Assembly: GCA_965261725.1 (NCBI GenBank)
Contig: CBDHDU010000023.1
Location: 1-64,000 of the forward strand
DNA: 64,000 nucleotides
Origin: CANDOC01 sp965261725
Lineage (GTDB): Bacteria; Pseudomonadota; Gammaproteobacteria; Pseudomonadales; Endozoicomonadaceae
Direction: 5' to 3'
Within the stretch, counting starts at the first letter, position 1; each line of letters starts with the position of its first letter. The notes under the pieces are model-generated. The model saw only the letters and a program-made list of their open reading frames with translations, was not told the origin of the DNA and did not search any database. Below, in pieces: positions 9,139-18,250 of this stretch. A program made the position numbers and the translations under genes.

Positions 9139-9499
9139 GGCATGTCTCCTGACGGCAGAGCGTAATTTGATCTGAGGGTTGTCGGCTGTTACCGGGAAAT
9201 ATTCACTTTGTGTTTGTCTGTATCCACTGAAGGTCAAGTTTAGATTAAAGAAGGTAAGTTGCTGCAAAACTTCAGTTTTGTGACAACTATATTGATGGGT
9301 TGATATATAGAATTTGGTACCAGTGTGAAACTGTATTCGCTCTGGCAGGTCAATAATGGTGCAATATGAAGTAGCCTAAATGAAAAGGAATATGGTTTCT
9401 AAATAGTGCCTGTCCGAAAACCCTCAAACCTTGAAAATAGCAGCCTGCAACCAAATATAACTATTGAAGATTTTCCAAAACAGGCTGTTTTTCAAATTT
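9139..9499. other. intergenic region, including the presumed left flank of the ISNCY element
   Basis: The right-hand half probably belongs to the insertion sequence (GTGCCTGTCCGAAAACC at about 9408). No matching inverted end could be found downstream of 10924, so the element's borders are not defined. The half next to carbamate kinase should contain that gene's promoter; I see no clear consensus or regulator site. Confidence 0.4.
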
Positions 9500-10924
9500 A
9501 TGCGCCAGACCATCAATCCACAAATGCAGCTGGGTGAAGTCGATATCTCATCCGTCCAGTTTAACCCCAAGTCCAGAGACGATATCCCTCGTATCCTGCG
9601 AGCATTGCAGCACATTTACACAACGCCAGAGCTGAGACAGCAGGTCTTTCAGGTACTCGACTCCATGATTCTATCTGACCAAAACAACGGTCGCCCCGGG
9701 ATGGAACTCTGGAGAATACTCGTGTTTGGCACCCTCCGCCTGGTGATCAATTGCGATTATGACCGTTTGCAGGAACTGGCCAATGAACACGGCACTTTGC
9801 GTCAGATGCTCGGACATGGCCCTTATTGCACGCACACCTACCATATACAGACGTTGCAGGATAATATCAGCCTGTTTACCCCGCAGGTGCTGGATCAGAT
9901 CAATCAGGTTGTCGTTGCGGCAGGGCACTCGCTGGTAAAAAAAAAGAGCGAACCGTTACATGGCCGTGCCGATTCGTTTGTCGTAAAAACCAATGTCCAT
10001 TTCCCCACCGACATTAACTTGCTGAGCGATGCTTGTCGTAAAATCATTGAGTTTGCTTCGGCTTCAGCTCATGAGCACAAACTCCCCGGCTGGCGACAGC
10101 ATCGCTACCTGCAGCGGCAGCATAAGAAGCTTTACCATACAGTGCGTAACCTGAAGCACTCTACGTCAGCTGACGAGTTACAAAAAAGCAAACGACAGCA
10201 TGACATTGAAATGGCGCATATTGAGTACCTGAAGCTCAGCCTGAAAATCATTCGGATGGCCGATGTAACGTACTCCGTGCTGACAAAGCATCAACCTGAT
10301 GAACCACGCCTTGAAGCGCTCAGCTACTATCTGCTGCATGCCAAACATCAGGTTAGTCTGATTCATCGGCGGGTCATTGAGCATGAAACCATACCGCATG
10401 CAGAGAAAATCTTTTCGCTGTTTGAACCTCATACCGAGTGGGTCAGCAAAGGCAAGGCGGGCGTACCGGTTGAACTGGGCTTGCGTGTTTGTGTGTTGCA
10501 GGATCAGTTCGGCTTTACGCTTCACCACCAGGTCATGGAAAAGCAAACGGACGACCAGGTAACGGTTCCTATGGCCAAGGGAGCCAAAGAGCGCTTTCCA
10601 GTCTTGAGTCAAGTCAGCTACGACAAGGGGTTCTGGAGTCCGGATAATCTTGTAAAACTGGAAAACTTGCTGGACAGGGCTGTACTACCTAAAAAAGGAA
10701 AGATGTCGTTAGAGGACAAAAAACGGGAATCACACCTGGCGTTTGTCCGTGCAAAACGACAGCACTCTGCTGTTGAGTCGGATATTAATGCTCTGGAAGC
10801 CCATGGTCTGGATAAATGTCCGGATAAAGGGCTGGATGCCTTCAAGCGTTATGTTTCGCTGGCTGTTGTGGCAAATAACCTGCAGCGTCTGGGCAAAGTG
10901 CTGTTGGAAAGGGATCGGCAATAG
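9500..10924 (+). CDS. ISNCY-family transposase
   Basis: A 474-residue DDE-type transposase. The N-terminal pattern MRQTINPQMQLGEVDIS, followed by RDDIPRILRALQHIY and GRPGMELWRILVFGTLRL, is that of ISNCY-type transposases. The protein runs to LERDRQ with no internal stop. I take the ATG at 9500; an in-frame TTG 12 codons upstream is possible, but neither has a good ribosome site, as usual for transposases. Terminal inverted repeats and a target duplication could not be established, so the element may have lost one end. Confidence 0.8.
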   Translation: MRQTINPQMQLGEVDISSVQFNPKSRDDIPRILRALQHIYTTPELRQQVFQVLDSMILSDQNNGRPGMELWRILVFGTLRLVINCDYDRLQELANEHGTLRQMLGHGPYCTHTYHIQTLQDNISLFTPQVLDQINQVVVAAGHSLVKKKSEPLHGRADSFVVKTNVHFPTDINLLSDACRKIIEFASASAHEHKLPGWRQHRYLQRQHKKLYHTVRNLKHSTSADELQKSKRQHDIEMAHIEYLKLSLKIIRMADVTYSVLTKHQPDEPRLEALSYYLLHAKHQVSLIHRRVIEHETIPHAEKIFSLFEPHTEWVSKGKAGVPVELGLRVCVLQDQFGFTLHHQVMEKQTDDQVTVPMAKGAKERFPVLSQVSYDKGFWSPDNLVKLENLLDRAVLPKKGKMSLEDKKRESHLAFVRAKRQHSAVESDINALEAHGLDKCPDKGLDAFKRYVSLAVVANNLQRLGKVLLERDRQ

Positions 10925-11113
10925 TCGCCTGTTGATGGTTTGGTAATCCGGTGTTCGTTCAGATCATGCATGTCGTGAGGCTTACTGACATCTACGGAGT
11001 GAAGGTTTTGAACATTTTTTGAACAATTGTGACTGAAAACCGCTGCATTGATTGAACAGCAAACTCAAATGATCCACCTAACAGTGACTCATTAACACAG
11101 GCAGCTATAGTTC

Positions 11114-13018
11114 ATGCGTTTTCTGACAGGCACTAAATATAAAATCAGTCGATCGATATTATTGATATCTTTGTTTTTTTCTGGTTCTGCGTTCAGGTCT
11201 CATTGTTGGTCAGTACCGGTTGCTGCTTTGGTGTTAGTGTGGTGGGGGCTATCTCCTCTTGAAGCTAAAGAGCCATCCCAAGTAGACCTGGATAAAGCCG
11301 CGCAGCTAAGAATAAACTGGCTGGAAAGCGAAGAAAATATTGAGATATTAACGCAGTTAATTAAAGATTTTACAGGCTGGGAAGAAGGTATTGATGTTTT
11401 AACAAACCAGCCAGTGCGTGAAGTTGCTTTGCACTCAAAGCTGAGGGATGCTCTTTTTCTACCTGGTGATCGTTTGCTTCTTGAAGAAAGAAAAAAAATT
11501 TATATCCCTGTTTTTACAATTGATGGTGTCCAGTCACACTCGCTAAATGGAGCCGTTTGTGAATATTGGAGCTCTGGTTCAGCGCTGAATGCTGCTGATG
11601 ATACAGAGTTTATGGCTATAAAAATGTCGGGGACGCGAGCGAAGGGAGAAAGAGGAATTTCATTCGATCAACTGCCAGCCAGTGTAAAGCGAATCTTGCT
11701 GCACAACCAGTTAGATAAACCGAGAGTACTGCCTGCTGGTTTAGGTCAAATTGCAGGAGATGAAACAGTCTTGTTGTATCGTGATGATCGTTATGACTGG
11801 GCTGTATCCCGGGTCAAAACTAAAAAAGAATCGGTTTGTACAAATCCTCAAGTCCGGTCAGATATGCAGTTGTGTCCGTTATCAGTCATGCCGTCTGCTG
11901 ATCGTGTTCCGGGTGAGTATCGTTTGCCGGGAGTCTATCTTAAGACGTGTGCAGAGACATATGGGGCGAAGTTTTGTGACGGATCCAAAAAACTTTATTG
12001 CTATATCGATAAAAAGGCTTTAAGAAAGGCGAATAAATATGGGGTGCTCTTCAGGGATGATAATGGTACCCATAGTTATATGCTACGGGTTGATTGTGAG
12101 CATGAAGCGCGTACCGTCCGATGTTTTGTTGGTGATAGCTTAGGCTATGGCAAAGCAGCGGAAAATGTTGATGCATTATATGCAAAACTTCAGGAAAGTT
12201 ATCCAGGCAGTAAAATAGCGATTTGGTACCCGAAGTATATGTTTCAGGAAGATTTCTGTAGTTGTAGCCTGTTTTCGTTAGCGTTTCTTAATTGCTGGAA
12301 AAGCTCACGGTTTAAAAAAATGTTGAATTACTTTTCATCAGTCATTAAAGGGCGCAGAGGTTTAAAGGATCTGGATATTGAAAAGGGTATTGTGAATCAT
12401 GATTTTCCCACTTGGCTGCTTCCTAAAGAAGTTCAAATGCTAATTCAAAGTTACCGGCCTGATTATCTTTATTATCCGGAAGAATATAAAAGGCATGATG
12501 AAAAAGAATTTGTACAAGAAGTAAAAGAGTACGAGCAATTCCTGAAAATCTTTGGTGAAGAGAATGAGATGCCAGTCGGCAGTATGGTTGATTTAGAAAA
12601 AAAGGTGAGAGCAGTAACAAAACTGTACCCATATAATCTTGCCGCAATAAACGCACGCTATACACATCTATTATCGTATGTTCAGTCTGCGAATCCACAA
12701 AGATCTGTACTTCGCCAGTCATCCTCATGTGAAAGTGGGGTTGTGAATGTTGTATCTCCTGAGTCAGGTATATTCTCAGGCTCCGATGGAGAGGAGAGCG
12801 AGCGTTATGAACAGAAGGCTGAAGAAATGGATGCCGCATTGTGTGAAGGGGTAGTTGATCCGGGTAATAGTGAAAAAATGGATGTTGATCCTGAAGTGGA
12901 TTTGTACTGCGACTGGGAAAAAGAGGTTCAGTCAGGATCTGGGAAAAGAGAGATGATTTATGCACCTGAGGGCGAGTTTAATATACTTGAGCCTTATGGT
13001 TTTAATGGGGGGATATGA
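11114..13018 (+). CDS. orphan protein with YopJ-like (clan CE) His/Asp/Cys arrangement, candidate effector
   Basis: 634 residues, AT-rich compared with its neighbours. Two hydrophobic stretches lie at the N terminus (about 13-27 and 32-47), which may be a signal or anchor. A central region carries H320 in NGTHSYMLRVD, D341 in CFVGDSLGYG and C384 in DFCSCSLFSLAFL. In YopJ-family acetyltransferases the catalytic His, Glu and Cys are about 19 and 44 residues apart, and the Cys is followed by GIFSLA. Here the gaps are 21 and 43, and the Cys is followed by SLFSLA. I infer a clan CE cysteine protease or acetyltransferase fold. The C-terminal 130 residues are acidic and Ser/Glu-rich. It stands alone between an IS and a porin, in keeping with transfer. 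The family is not certain. Confidence 0.6.
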   Translation: MRFLTGTKYKISRSILLISLFFSGSAFRSHCWSVPVAALVLVWWGLSPLEAKEPSQVDLDKAAQLRINWLESEENIEILTQLIKDFTGWEEGIDVLTNQPVREVALHSKLRDALFLPGDRLLLEERKKIYIPVFTIDGVQSHSLNGAVCEYWSSGSALNAADDTEFMAIKMSGTRAKGERGISFDQLPASVKRILLHNQLDKPRVLPAGLGQIAGDETVLLYRDDRYDWAVSRVKTKKESVCTNPQVRSDMQLCPLSVMPSADRVPGEYRLPGVYLKTCAETYGAKFCDGSKKLYCYIDKKALRKANKYGVLFRDDNGTHSYMLRVDCEHEARTVRCFVGDSLGYGKAAENVDALYAKLQESYPGSKIAIWYPKYMFQEDFCSCSLFSLAFLNCWKSSRFKKMLNYFSSVIKGRRGLKDLDIEKGIVNHDFPTWLLPKEVQMLIQSYRPDYLYYPEEYKRHDEKEFVQEVKEYEQFLKIFGEENEMPVGSMVDLEKKVRAVTKLYPYNLAAINARYTHLLSYVQSANPQRSVLRQSSSCESGVVNVVSPESGIFSGSDGEESERYEQKAEEMDAALCEGVVDPGNSEKMDVDPEVDLYCDWEKEVQSGSGKREMIYAPEGEFNILEPYGFNGGI

Positions 13019-13151
13019 GACTTCGCTTTCCATTCACCATTCATATTTCTGAAACCTTTCTGTCACTGTTACTTCAAATTAACGTAACTCATCTGCAATA
13101 TTTCAACCGGAATATAATTCTCCATTCGATGACGCTTTTGTGGCAATAAAT

Positions 13152-13175
13152 CTTTTCAGCGGGGGAGCTGAAAGG
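13152..13175 (+). promoter_or_regulatory. stem-loop in the 5' leader of the porin gene
   Basis: TTTCAGC and GCTGAAA flank a GGGGGA loop, with one extra wobble and one extra C-G pair below, about 60 nt ahead of the porin start. A leader hairpin in an abundant porin mRNA often stabilises it; that function is inferred. Confidence 0.35.
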
Positions 13176-13234
13176 GTAATGACGGCGCAAACAGTTTCAT
13201 GGAAAACACAAAATAATAACGGAGAATCAGGATT

Positions 13235-14500
13235 ATGAAATCCAGAGTTTTGCCAACCAGGGTGCTGCCACTGGCTGTTGCTATCGCTGTTACCTATGCC
13301 ACTGCCGCTCAGGCAGGTGTCGTCAGAACAGAAGGTGAAGATATTATTATCAGCACCAAGGGCGGTGTAAAACTGGAAACCGCCGACAAGGCATTCTCTT
13401 TTAAATTAAGCGGCAAACTGCAGTGGGATTATTCCAGCTACGATGATCTGTATGCGCAGGCAGCCCCGACAGATACCACTGAAAAGCGCAGCGGTCGTAC
13501 CGGTTATATCCGTCGTGCAGAAATCGGTTTCAGTGGCAAAGCTTACAACGACTGGAAATACAAGCTGAAGCTAAAGCGGGACGATGATGAGTCCATGAAG
13601 CTGGATGATGCCAAGATCACTTATACCGGCCTGCCATATGTGGATATTACCGCCGGTCGCTGGGGTTTTGACTACGGTCTGGAAAACACCACCAGTTCTT
13701 CATGGATTATGGTGATTGAACGGCCAATGATTTACGACGCACTGAATGGTGATGAAGGCAACGACTACGGTATTGAAGTATTTACCGGTGGCGATAACTA
13801 TACTGCCATGTTCGGCATCCACCGTCAGGATGGCAATTCCGATGTGAAGAATAATAAGAAGGATCAGTTCGGCTATCTGCTGCGCGGTACTTTTGCGCCG
13901 ATTATGACTGACGATATGCTGCTGCATCTGGGTGTGAACTTTTACAATGCTAATCCGGACAAGAATACTGTGAGCTCTGGCAAAAGCCGGGTTGGTGTGA
14001 AGAAGGCAGAGAAACAGACGCTGTTTAACGATGTTGCCAATGCCAAAGATGATACCGAATACACGCTTGAAGCGGCTTTCCAGTTGGCATCTCTGCAATT
14101 ACAGGGTGAGTACTTTACCCGCAATATCAAATCCAGCAATGCCAACAGTGATGTAAAAATGAGCGGTTACTACACCCAGGCATCGTATATGATTGACGGC
14201 GGCAAGCGCAGCTATGAAGACGGTGCCTTCGGCAAGCCTAAGGGCGGTAAGTGGGAAGTGTTTGCCCGCTACAGCAATATGACCGTGGATGCCGACAGTG
14301 CCGTGACCAAGGGATATCAGAACAAAGATGTGGAAGTCAGTAGTTACACACTGGGTGTAAACTATTTCGCCACCAAAAATATCCGCACCAGCCTGAACTT
14401 TGTTTCCGGCGAGCTGGAAAATTATGCTGATCTGAAGAATGTTGCGGCGGCGGATGACAGCGGCAAGGCGATTGTCGGGCGATTGCAGTATGTGTTCTGA
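13235..14500 (+). CDS. OprO/OprP-like outer membrane porin
   Basis: A 421-residue outer-membrane beta-barrel porin of the phosphate-selective OprO/OprP family. A signal peptide ends in AAQA before GVVRTEG. The N-terminal region FKLSGKLQWDYSSYDD and GYIRRAEIGFSGKAYNDWKYKLK is the family's first barrel part. Alternating strands follow, and the protein ends in RLQYVF, the terminal aromatic residue of BAM substrates. GGAG precedes the ATG. No phosphate genes adjoin it and no good Pho box is visible, so the substrate (phosphate or other anions) is unknown. Confidence 0.9.
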   Translation: MKSRVLPTRVLPLAVAIAVTYATAAQAGVVRTEGEDIIISTKGGVKLETADKAFSFKLSGKLQWDYSSYDDLYAQAAPTDTTEKRSGRTGYIRRAEIGFSGKAYNDWKYKLKLKRDDDESMKLDDAKITYTGLPYVDITAGRWGFDYGLENTTSSSWIMVIERPMIYDALNGDEGNDYGIEVFTGGDNYTAMFGIHRQDGNSDVKNNKKDQFGYLLRGTFAPIMTDDMLLHLGVNFYNANPDKNTVSSGKSRVGVKKAEKQTLFNDVANAKDDTEYTLEAAFQLASLQLQGEYFTRNIKSSNANSDVKMSGYYTQASYMIDGGKRSYEDGAFGKPKGGKWEVFARYSNMTVDADSAVTKGYQNKDVEVSSYTLGVNYFATKNIRTSLNFVSGELENYADLKNVAAADDSGKAIVGRLQYVF

Positions 14501-14505
14501 TTTTT

Positions 14506-14543
14506 AGCGACCAGCGACCAGCGACCAGCGACCAGCGACCAGC
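14506..14543. repeat. 7-bp tandem repeat (AGCGACC x5)
   Basis: Five perfect copies of AGCGACC plus a partial AGC lie 5 bp after the porin stop codon. They look like slippage-generated microsatellite DNA between the gene and its terminator. Confidence 0.9.
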
Positions 14544-14616
14544 TTCCGGTTACTTCTGGAAGCTGACAGCCAACCGCTGGAAGCTTTTAATACATATATT
14601 TCTATTGTCAGTTTTC

Positions 14617-14645
14617 AAACCCCGCTGGTAGCGGGGTTTCTTCGT
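14617..14645 (+). terminator. rho-independent terminator of the porin gene
   Basis: AAACCCCGCT-GGT-AGCGGGGTTT is a 10-bp perfect stem with a 3-nt loop, followed by CTTCGTT. The flanking A and T runs would let it work on both strands. Confidence 0.85.
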
Positions 14646-14790
14646 TCCGGTTACCGGTAAAGTAACCCGGCTGTTTGACGACTCGGAAATCCCTGCCTTT
14701 ACTTAAACTTAAACGGAATAAAAACCCCTGAATAAACGGACTTTTAATTCCTCGTTGCGATAACTGTGCGCAGCGGGGATAGGCACTTTT

Positions 14791-16221
14791 ATGGATAAAA
14801 TTGCCCGCATCCTGATCATCGAAGACGACTCCCAGCGCCAGCAGGAGCTGCTTGGGCTGATGTCTTTCGTGGGTTATAAGGCGGAAGTCTGTGGCTCGTC
14901 CGACTGGTCGCAGATATACAACCAGCGGGCAGATGCTGTGCTACTCGGCTCCTATATTCATTCTGAAACCACACTGGCAGGTATGATCGGGCATCTGCAA
15001 CAGAAGCTGGGTGCTGGTACCCCGATACTGTTGCTGGAACATGATGATGCAGTGAATCATCTGCCGCCGGTCAGTCGTCGCCAGATCGTTCACACCCTGC
15101 CTCGCGCCTTTACCTACAGCCAGTTAATCGATGCTATTCATTATGCCGACCTTTACCGGGAACTGTGGAGCATGCGTTCACCGGTAGATGATACCCAGAT
15201 GCAACTGTTCCGCAGTCTGGTAGGTTCCAGTCGGGCCATTCAGTCTGTCCGCCAGTTAATGTCGCAAGTTGCTGATAAGGATGTCACGGTGCTGATTACC
15301 GGTGAGTCCGGTACGGGTAAAGAGGTTGTAGCGCGTAATATTCATGATCATTCGCATCGCGCCAACGGACCTTTTGTGCCGGTGAACTGTGGGGCCATTC
15401 CAGCTGACCTTTTGGAAAGTGAGTTATTCGGACATGAGAAGGGCGCGTTTACCGGCGCGATTCATACCCGTATCGGTCGTTTTGAGCTGGCAAAAGGCGG
15501 CACATTATTTCTCGATGAAATCGGCGATATGCCGCTGCCGATGCAGGTTAAATTATTAAGAGTCTTGCAGGAACAAGTGTTTGAGCGGGTCGGTGGCGGA
15601 CAGCCGATTAAAGCAGATGTACGGATTATTGCCGCCACCCATAAAGATCTGGAAACCATGATTGATGACGGCACATTCCGGGAAGATTTGTATTATCGGC
15701 TGAATGTATTCCCCATCAATATGCCGTCACTGCGGGACCGGGTGGAAGATATTCCGGTCATTCTGAATGATCTGATTAACCGGATGGAAACTCAGCATCG
15801 CGGTTCTGTCAGGTTAAGCTCCAGAGCCATTCTTTCTCTGTGCAGAAATGAATGGCCGGGTAATGTACGTGAGCTTTCAAACTTTCTGGAGCGGATGGCG
15901 ATTATGTATCCGCATGGTGTTATTGGTGTAAAAGATCTGCCTGAAAACTTTCGCCATCTAAAGGAAAGTCAGGATGACGATGGCATTGCTGAAATGTTTC
16001 CTGACAGTGTTCCTACCGGTGAAAATGGTCAGCTGGATGAGCTGGCTGTATTGCCCATGTCCGGTATTAATCTGAAAGATTTTCTGACCAAGCTGGAAAA
16101 GAAACTGATTCAGCAGGCGCTGGATGACTGCAACTGCGTTGTATCCCGTGCAGCAGATAAACTGCATATTCGCCGTACGACGCTGGTGGAAAAAATGCGC
16201 AAGTATGGGATGCAGCGGTAA
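14791..16221 (+). CDS. fleQ: FleQ-like sigma54-dependent transcriptional activator
   Basis: A 476-residue bacterial enhancer-binding protein resembling FleQ, master regulator of flagella and, through cyclic-di-GMP, of exopolysaccharides. The N-terminal receiver-like domain (1-120) has no phosphorylatable Asp at the end of strand 3 (AVLLGS), as in FleQ. The AAA+ domain follows with Walker A GESGTGKE (171-178), the sigma54-contact loop GAFTGA (218-223) and LFLDEIGDMP. The C-terminal Fis-type helix-turn-helix is around CVVSRAADKLHIRRTTLVEKM. The start has GGATAGG upstream. No flagellar gene is adjacent, but a sigma54-type promoter and a broken fliA lie at 26681-27534. Confidence 0.88.
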   Translation: MDKIARILIIEDDSQRQQELLGLMSFVGYKAEVCGSSDWSQIYNQRADAVLLGSYIHSETTLAGMIGHLQQKLGAGTPILLLEHDDAVNHLPPVSRRQIVHTLPRAFTYSQLIDAIHYADLYRELWSMRSPVDDTQMQLFRSLVGSSRAIQSVRQLMSQVADKDVTVLITGESGTGKEVVARNIHDHSHRANGPFVPVNCGAIPADLLESELFGHEKGAFTGAIHTRIGRFELAKGGTLFLDEIGDMPLPMQVKLLRVLQEQVFERVGGGQPIKADVRIIAATHKDLETMIDDGTFREDLYYRLNVFPINMPSLRDRVEDIPVILNDLINRMETQHRGSVRLSSRAILSLCRNEWPGNVRELSNFLERMAIMYPHGVIGVKDLPENFRHLKESQDDDGIAEMFPDSVPTGENGQLDELAVLPMSGINLKDFLTKLEKKLIQQALDDCNCVVSRAADKLHIRRTTLVEKMRKYGMQR

Positions 16222-16247
16222 ATAAAATTTCTAATTGTGTGTACAGC

Positions 16248-16280
16248 AAGAAGCCGGCAATGACCGGCTTCTTTGCTTTT
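16248..16280. terminator. bidirectional terminator between fleQ and the flavin oxidoreductase
   Basis: AAGAAGCCGG-CAATGA-CCGGCTTCTT is a 10-bp perfect stem. It is followed by TGCTTTT on the plus strand and has A/T-rich flanks, and it sits between the two convergent genes. Confidence 0.85.
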
Positions 16281-16284
16281 AGCC

Positions 16285-17511
16285 TCAGGCTCTGCGTTTA
16301 TTGAAGGCATGTTTTCCGGCGCTGGCAAACATACCAAAGACCACGCCCCATGCGGACAGATTCTCTTTTGGAGAAGAACCTCTGCCAATCCGGCGTAGCT
16401 GGGCTTCATACCAGGTAATGCTCAGCATCGCCATGCGATCCACACCGGCGACGCCGGTTGATGGTTCTTTCAGTTTAATCCGGTAACCGACATTATTGAG
16501 AGCCCGGTTTGGCAGATCCGGCACCAGCGCCATCGGGCGGGCAACGCCGATCATATCGGTTGCACCGGATGCCAGTGCATCGTTCATGGCCGTAGCTGAA
16601 CGGAAGCCTCCGGTTACCACCAGAGTAACGTTAGTGTGCTGTCGAATCTGTTCGGCATATTCAAGGAAATACGCTTCACGTTTTTTGGTGCTGGCTTTAG
16701 CGCCCATCATGCTGGGTGATTCGTAGGTGCCACCGGATATTTCGATCAGGTCGATACCTTCCTTTGTCAGTTCCTGCACTACGGTCATGGATTCTGTTTC
16801 GCTGAAACCGTCTTTCATAAAGTCAGCAGAGTTCAGTTTGATACCGATAGGGAAGTCTTTACCGACCTTCTGACGAATAGCCCGGAAAACTTCCAGCACA
16901 AAACGCATCCGGTTTTCGGCTGAGCCACCCCACTGGTCATTACGTTGATTATGACGGGGCGACAGGAACTGACTGACCAGATAACCATGAGCGCCGTGAA
17001 TCTGTACGCCTGTGAAGCCGGTTTTTTTGGCAAGCTCTGCTGTTGTAGCAAAGGCATCAATTGCGGTGCGGATTTCTGATTCTGTCATTGCTCGTGGTGT
17101 ATTAAATGCTTTCTCCAAGCCGCCGCCCAGAGGAATGGCAGAAGGTGCCAGCGGTTCTTTGCTGAGCATCGCAGGAATCTGTTTGCCCGGATGGTTAATC
17201 TGCATCCAGAGCTGGGTGTTATTTTCAGTACCTGCTTTAGCCCACTGGCGGAATTTATTCAGATCACTCTGCCGGTCCAGTACCACATTCATTGGCTCGC
17301 CCAATGCGGTACGGTCAACCATGACATTACCACTGATGCTTAAACCAATACCGCCTTTCGCCCAGGTCTTATACAGTCTTGCCAGAGCTGGAGTAGGGTT
17401 GTGATTTTTATCCCCAAGCTGTTCACTCATGGCAGACTTGAACAGACGGTTCTTGATGGTTACCTGTTCGGTCAGTTGCAATGGTGTAGACAGATTTAGT
17501 TGTTGTGTCAT
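16285..17511 (-). CDS. NADH:flavin oxidoreductase (old yellow enzyme family)
   Basis: A 408-residue FMN-dependent ene-reductase with a TIM-barrel fold. Motifs include NRLFKSAMSE at the first strand, MQINHPGKQ, GVQIHGAHGYLVSQFLSP, GGSAENRMRF and the FMN-phosphate loop VTGGFRSATAM. The start MTQQLNLSTP is chosen at 17511; 25 upstream codons are open but unsupported. It lies 80 bp downstream of a NemR-like repressor gene on the same strand, which parallels the nemRA arrangement of E. coli, where the enzyme reduces reactive electrophiles. The natural substrate is unknown. The C-terminal 60 residues after the barrel resemble no domain I recognise. Confidence 0.9.
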   Translation of the reverse strand: MTQQLNLSTPLQLTEQVTIKNRLFKSAMSEQLGDKNHNPTPALARLYKTWAKGGIGLSISGNVMVDRTALGEPMNVVLDRQSDLNKFRQWAKAGTENNTQLWMQINHPGKQIPAMLSKEPLAPSAIPLGGGLEKAFNTPRAMTESEIRTAIDAFATTAELAKKTGFTGVQIHGAHGYLVSQFLSPRHNQRNDQWGGSAENRMRFVLEVFRAIRQKVGKDFPIGIKLNSADFMKDGFSETESMTVVQELTKEGIDLIEISGGTYESPSMMGAKASTKKREAYFLEYAEQIRQHTNVTLVVTGGFRSATAMNDALASGATDMIGVARPMALVPDLPNRALNNVGYRIKLKEPSTGVAGVDRMAMLSITWYEAQLRRIGRGSSPKENLSAWGVVFGMFASAGKHAFNKRRA

Positions 17512-17530
17512 GGTGTTTACTCTTTTGAAA

Positions 17531-17545
17531 TAGACTGGTCGTCTT
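17531..17545. promoter_or_regulatory. candidate second operator of the TetR regulator
   Basis: TAGACTGGTCGTCTT is an imperfect inverted repeat sharing the core GAC[C/T]GGTCGT with the palindrome in the repressor's own promoter (18197-18212). It lies 20 bp ahead of the flavoenzyme start. Confidence 0.5.
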
Positions 17546-17590
17546 TTAATTTGTTGAAAAATAAACCCCTCCTTGAGGGGCAGCATCCGA

Positions 17591-18187
17591 TCAGGGACGG
17601 AACAGGTTATCCAGAGTCAGATCCAGGCTTCGTGCCAGTGCTTCAGTATTACCTTCCAGTTTCATGCGCAGCAATCCGCCTTCCCACTGGTTCCAGAACA
17701 GGTCGGTCAGTTCCGATGCTGAAATATCGGTTCTGAATTGTTGCTGTTGCTGACCTTGTTCAATCAGTGGCAGAAAACGACTTTTCCAGTTCAGCCAGCT
17801 TTCCTGTAGTGCTTCGTTACAGAGTTCGCTGGAAGCGCCGATCTCCGCTGCAAGATTGCCCAGCAGGCAACCCTTACGACAGGAGTCTTCTTCCATTATC
17901 TCCATCGCGTAACGATAGGTTGTGCGAATCGTTTCTTTGGGGTCACGGTTGTTGCTGGCAATAAAGTCATCCATGTCCGCCAGCATGTCATTCATATAAT
18001 GCCGGATGATTTCGGCAGCAAAATTTTCTTTACTCTCGAAGTAGTTGTAGAAAGAACCTTTGGGCACCTGCACGGCATCCAGAATCTGTTTCAGTCCGGT
18101 ACCGTTATAACCCTGTTCCGACAGCAGTTTTACACCCTCCTGAAGGATGGACTGCCGACTTTTCTCACTGCGTCTTGGTCTTGCCAT
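17591..18187 (-). CDS. TetR/AcrR-family repressor, NemR-like
   Basis: A 198-residue dimeric repressor. The N-terminal helix-turn-helix is typical (LLSEQGYNGTGLKQILDAVQVPKGSFYNYFESKENF). The ligand domain has CRKGCLLGNLAAEIG around residue 107, whose second Cys aligns with the electrophile-sensing Cys106 of E. coli NemR (SGCLTVKLSAEV). With the ene-reductase 80 bp downstream, the simplest reading is an electrophile-responsive repressor-enzyme pair. No ribosome site precedes the ATG, which lies only 6 nt after the predicted -10, so the message may be leaderless. Confidence 0.88.
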   Translation of the reverse strand: MARPRRSEKSRQSILQEGVKLLSEQGYNGTGLKQILDAVQVPKGSFYNYFESKENFAAEIIRHYMNDMLADMDDFIASNNRDPKETIRTTYRYAMEIMEEDSCRKGCLLGNLAAEIGASSELCNEALQESWLNWKSRFLPLIEQGQQQQQFRTDISASELTDLFWNQWEGGLLRMKLEGNTEALARSLDLTLDNLFRP

Positions 18188-18227
18188 GGCGGTATAATAT
18201 GACCGGTCGTATGTTAACTCAATAGTG
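18188..18227 (-). promoter_or_regulatory. autoregulated promoter of the tetR-flavoenzyme operon
   Basis: On the minus strand TTGAGT and TATTAT are separated by exactly 17 bp. The spacer contains the palindrome ATATGACCGGTCGTAT (18197-18212), so repressor binding would block RNA polymerase. The predicted start of transcription is at or within a few bases of the ATG at 18187. Confidence 0.65.
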
Positions 18228-18250
18228 TTATAAAAAATAATTTCTTAGGC

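Noticed and set aside
9408..11100. Terminal inverted repeats of the ISNCY element
   Set aside because: A left candidate (GTGCCTGTCCGAAAACC) has no acceptable reverse complement downstream of the transposase; only a weak GGTTTTGAACA similarity was found, so no element borders were called.
11101..11113. Ribosome site deciding the start of the YopJ-like gene
   Set aside because: Only a distant AGG is present; the ATG at 11114 is kept on reading-frame grounds alone.
13056..13085. Pho box before the OprP-like porin
   Set aside because: CTGTCAC is present once, but the second 7-mer at the required distance (ACTTCAA) does not match.
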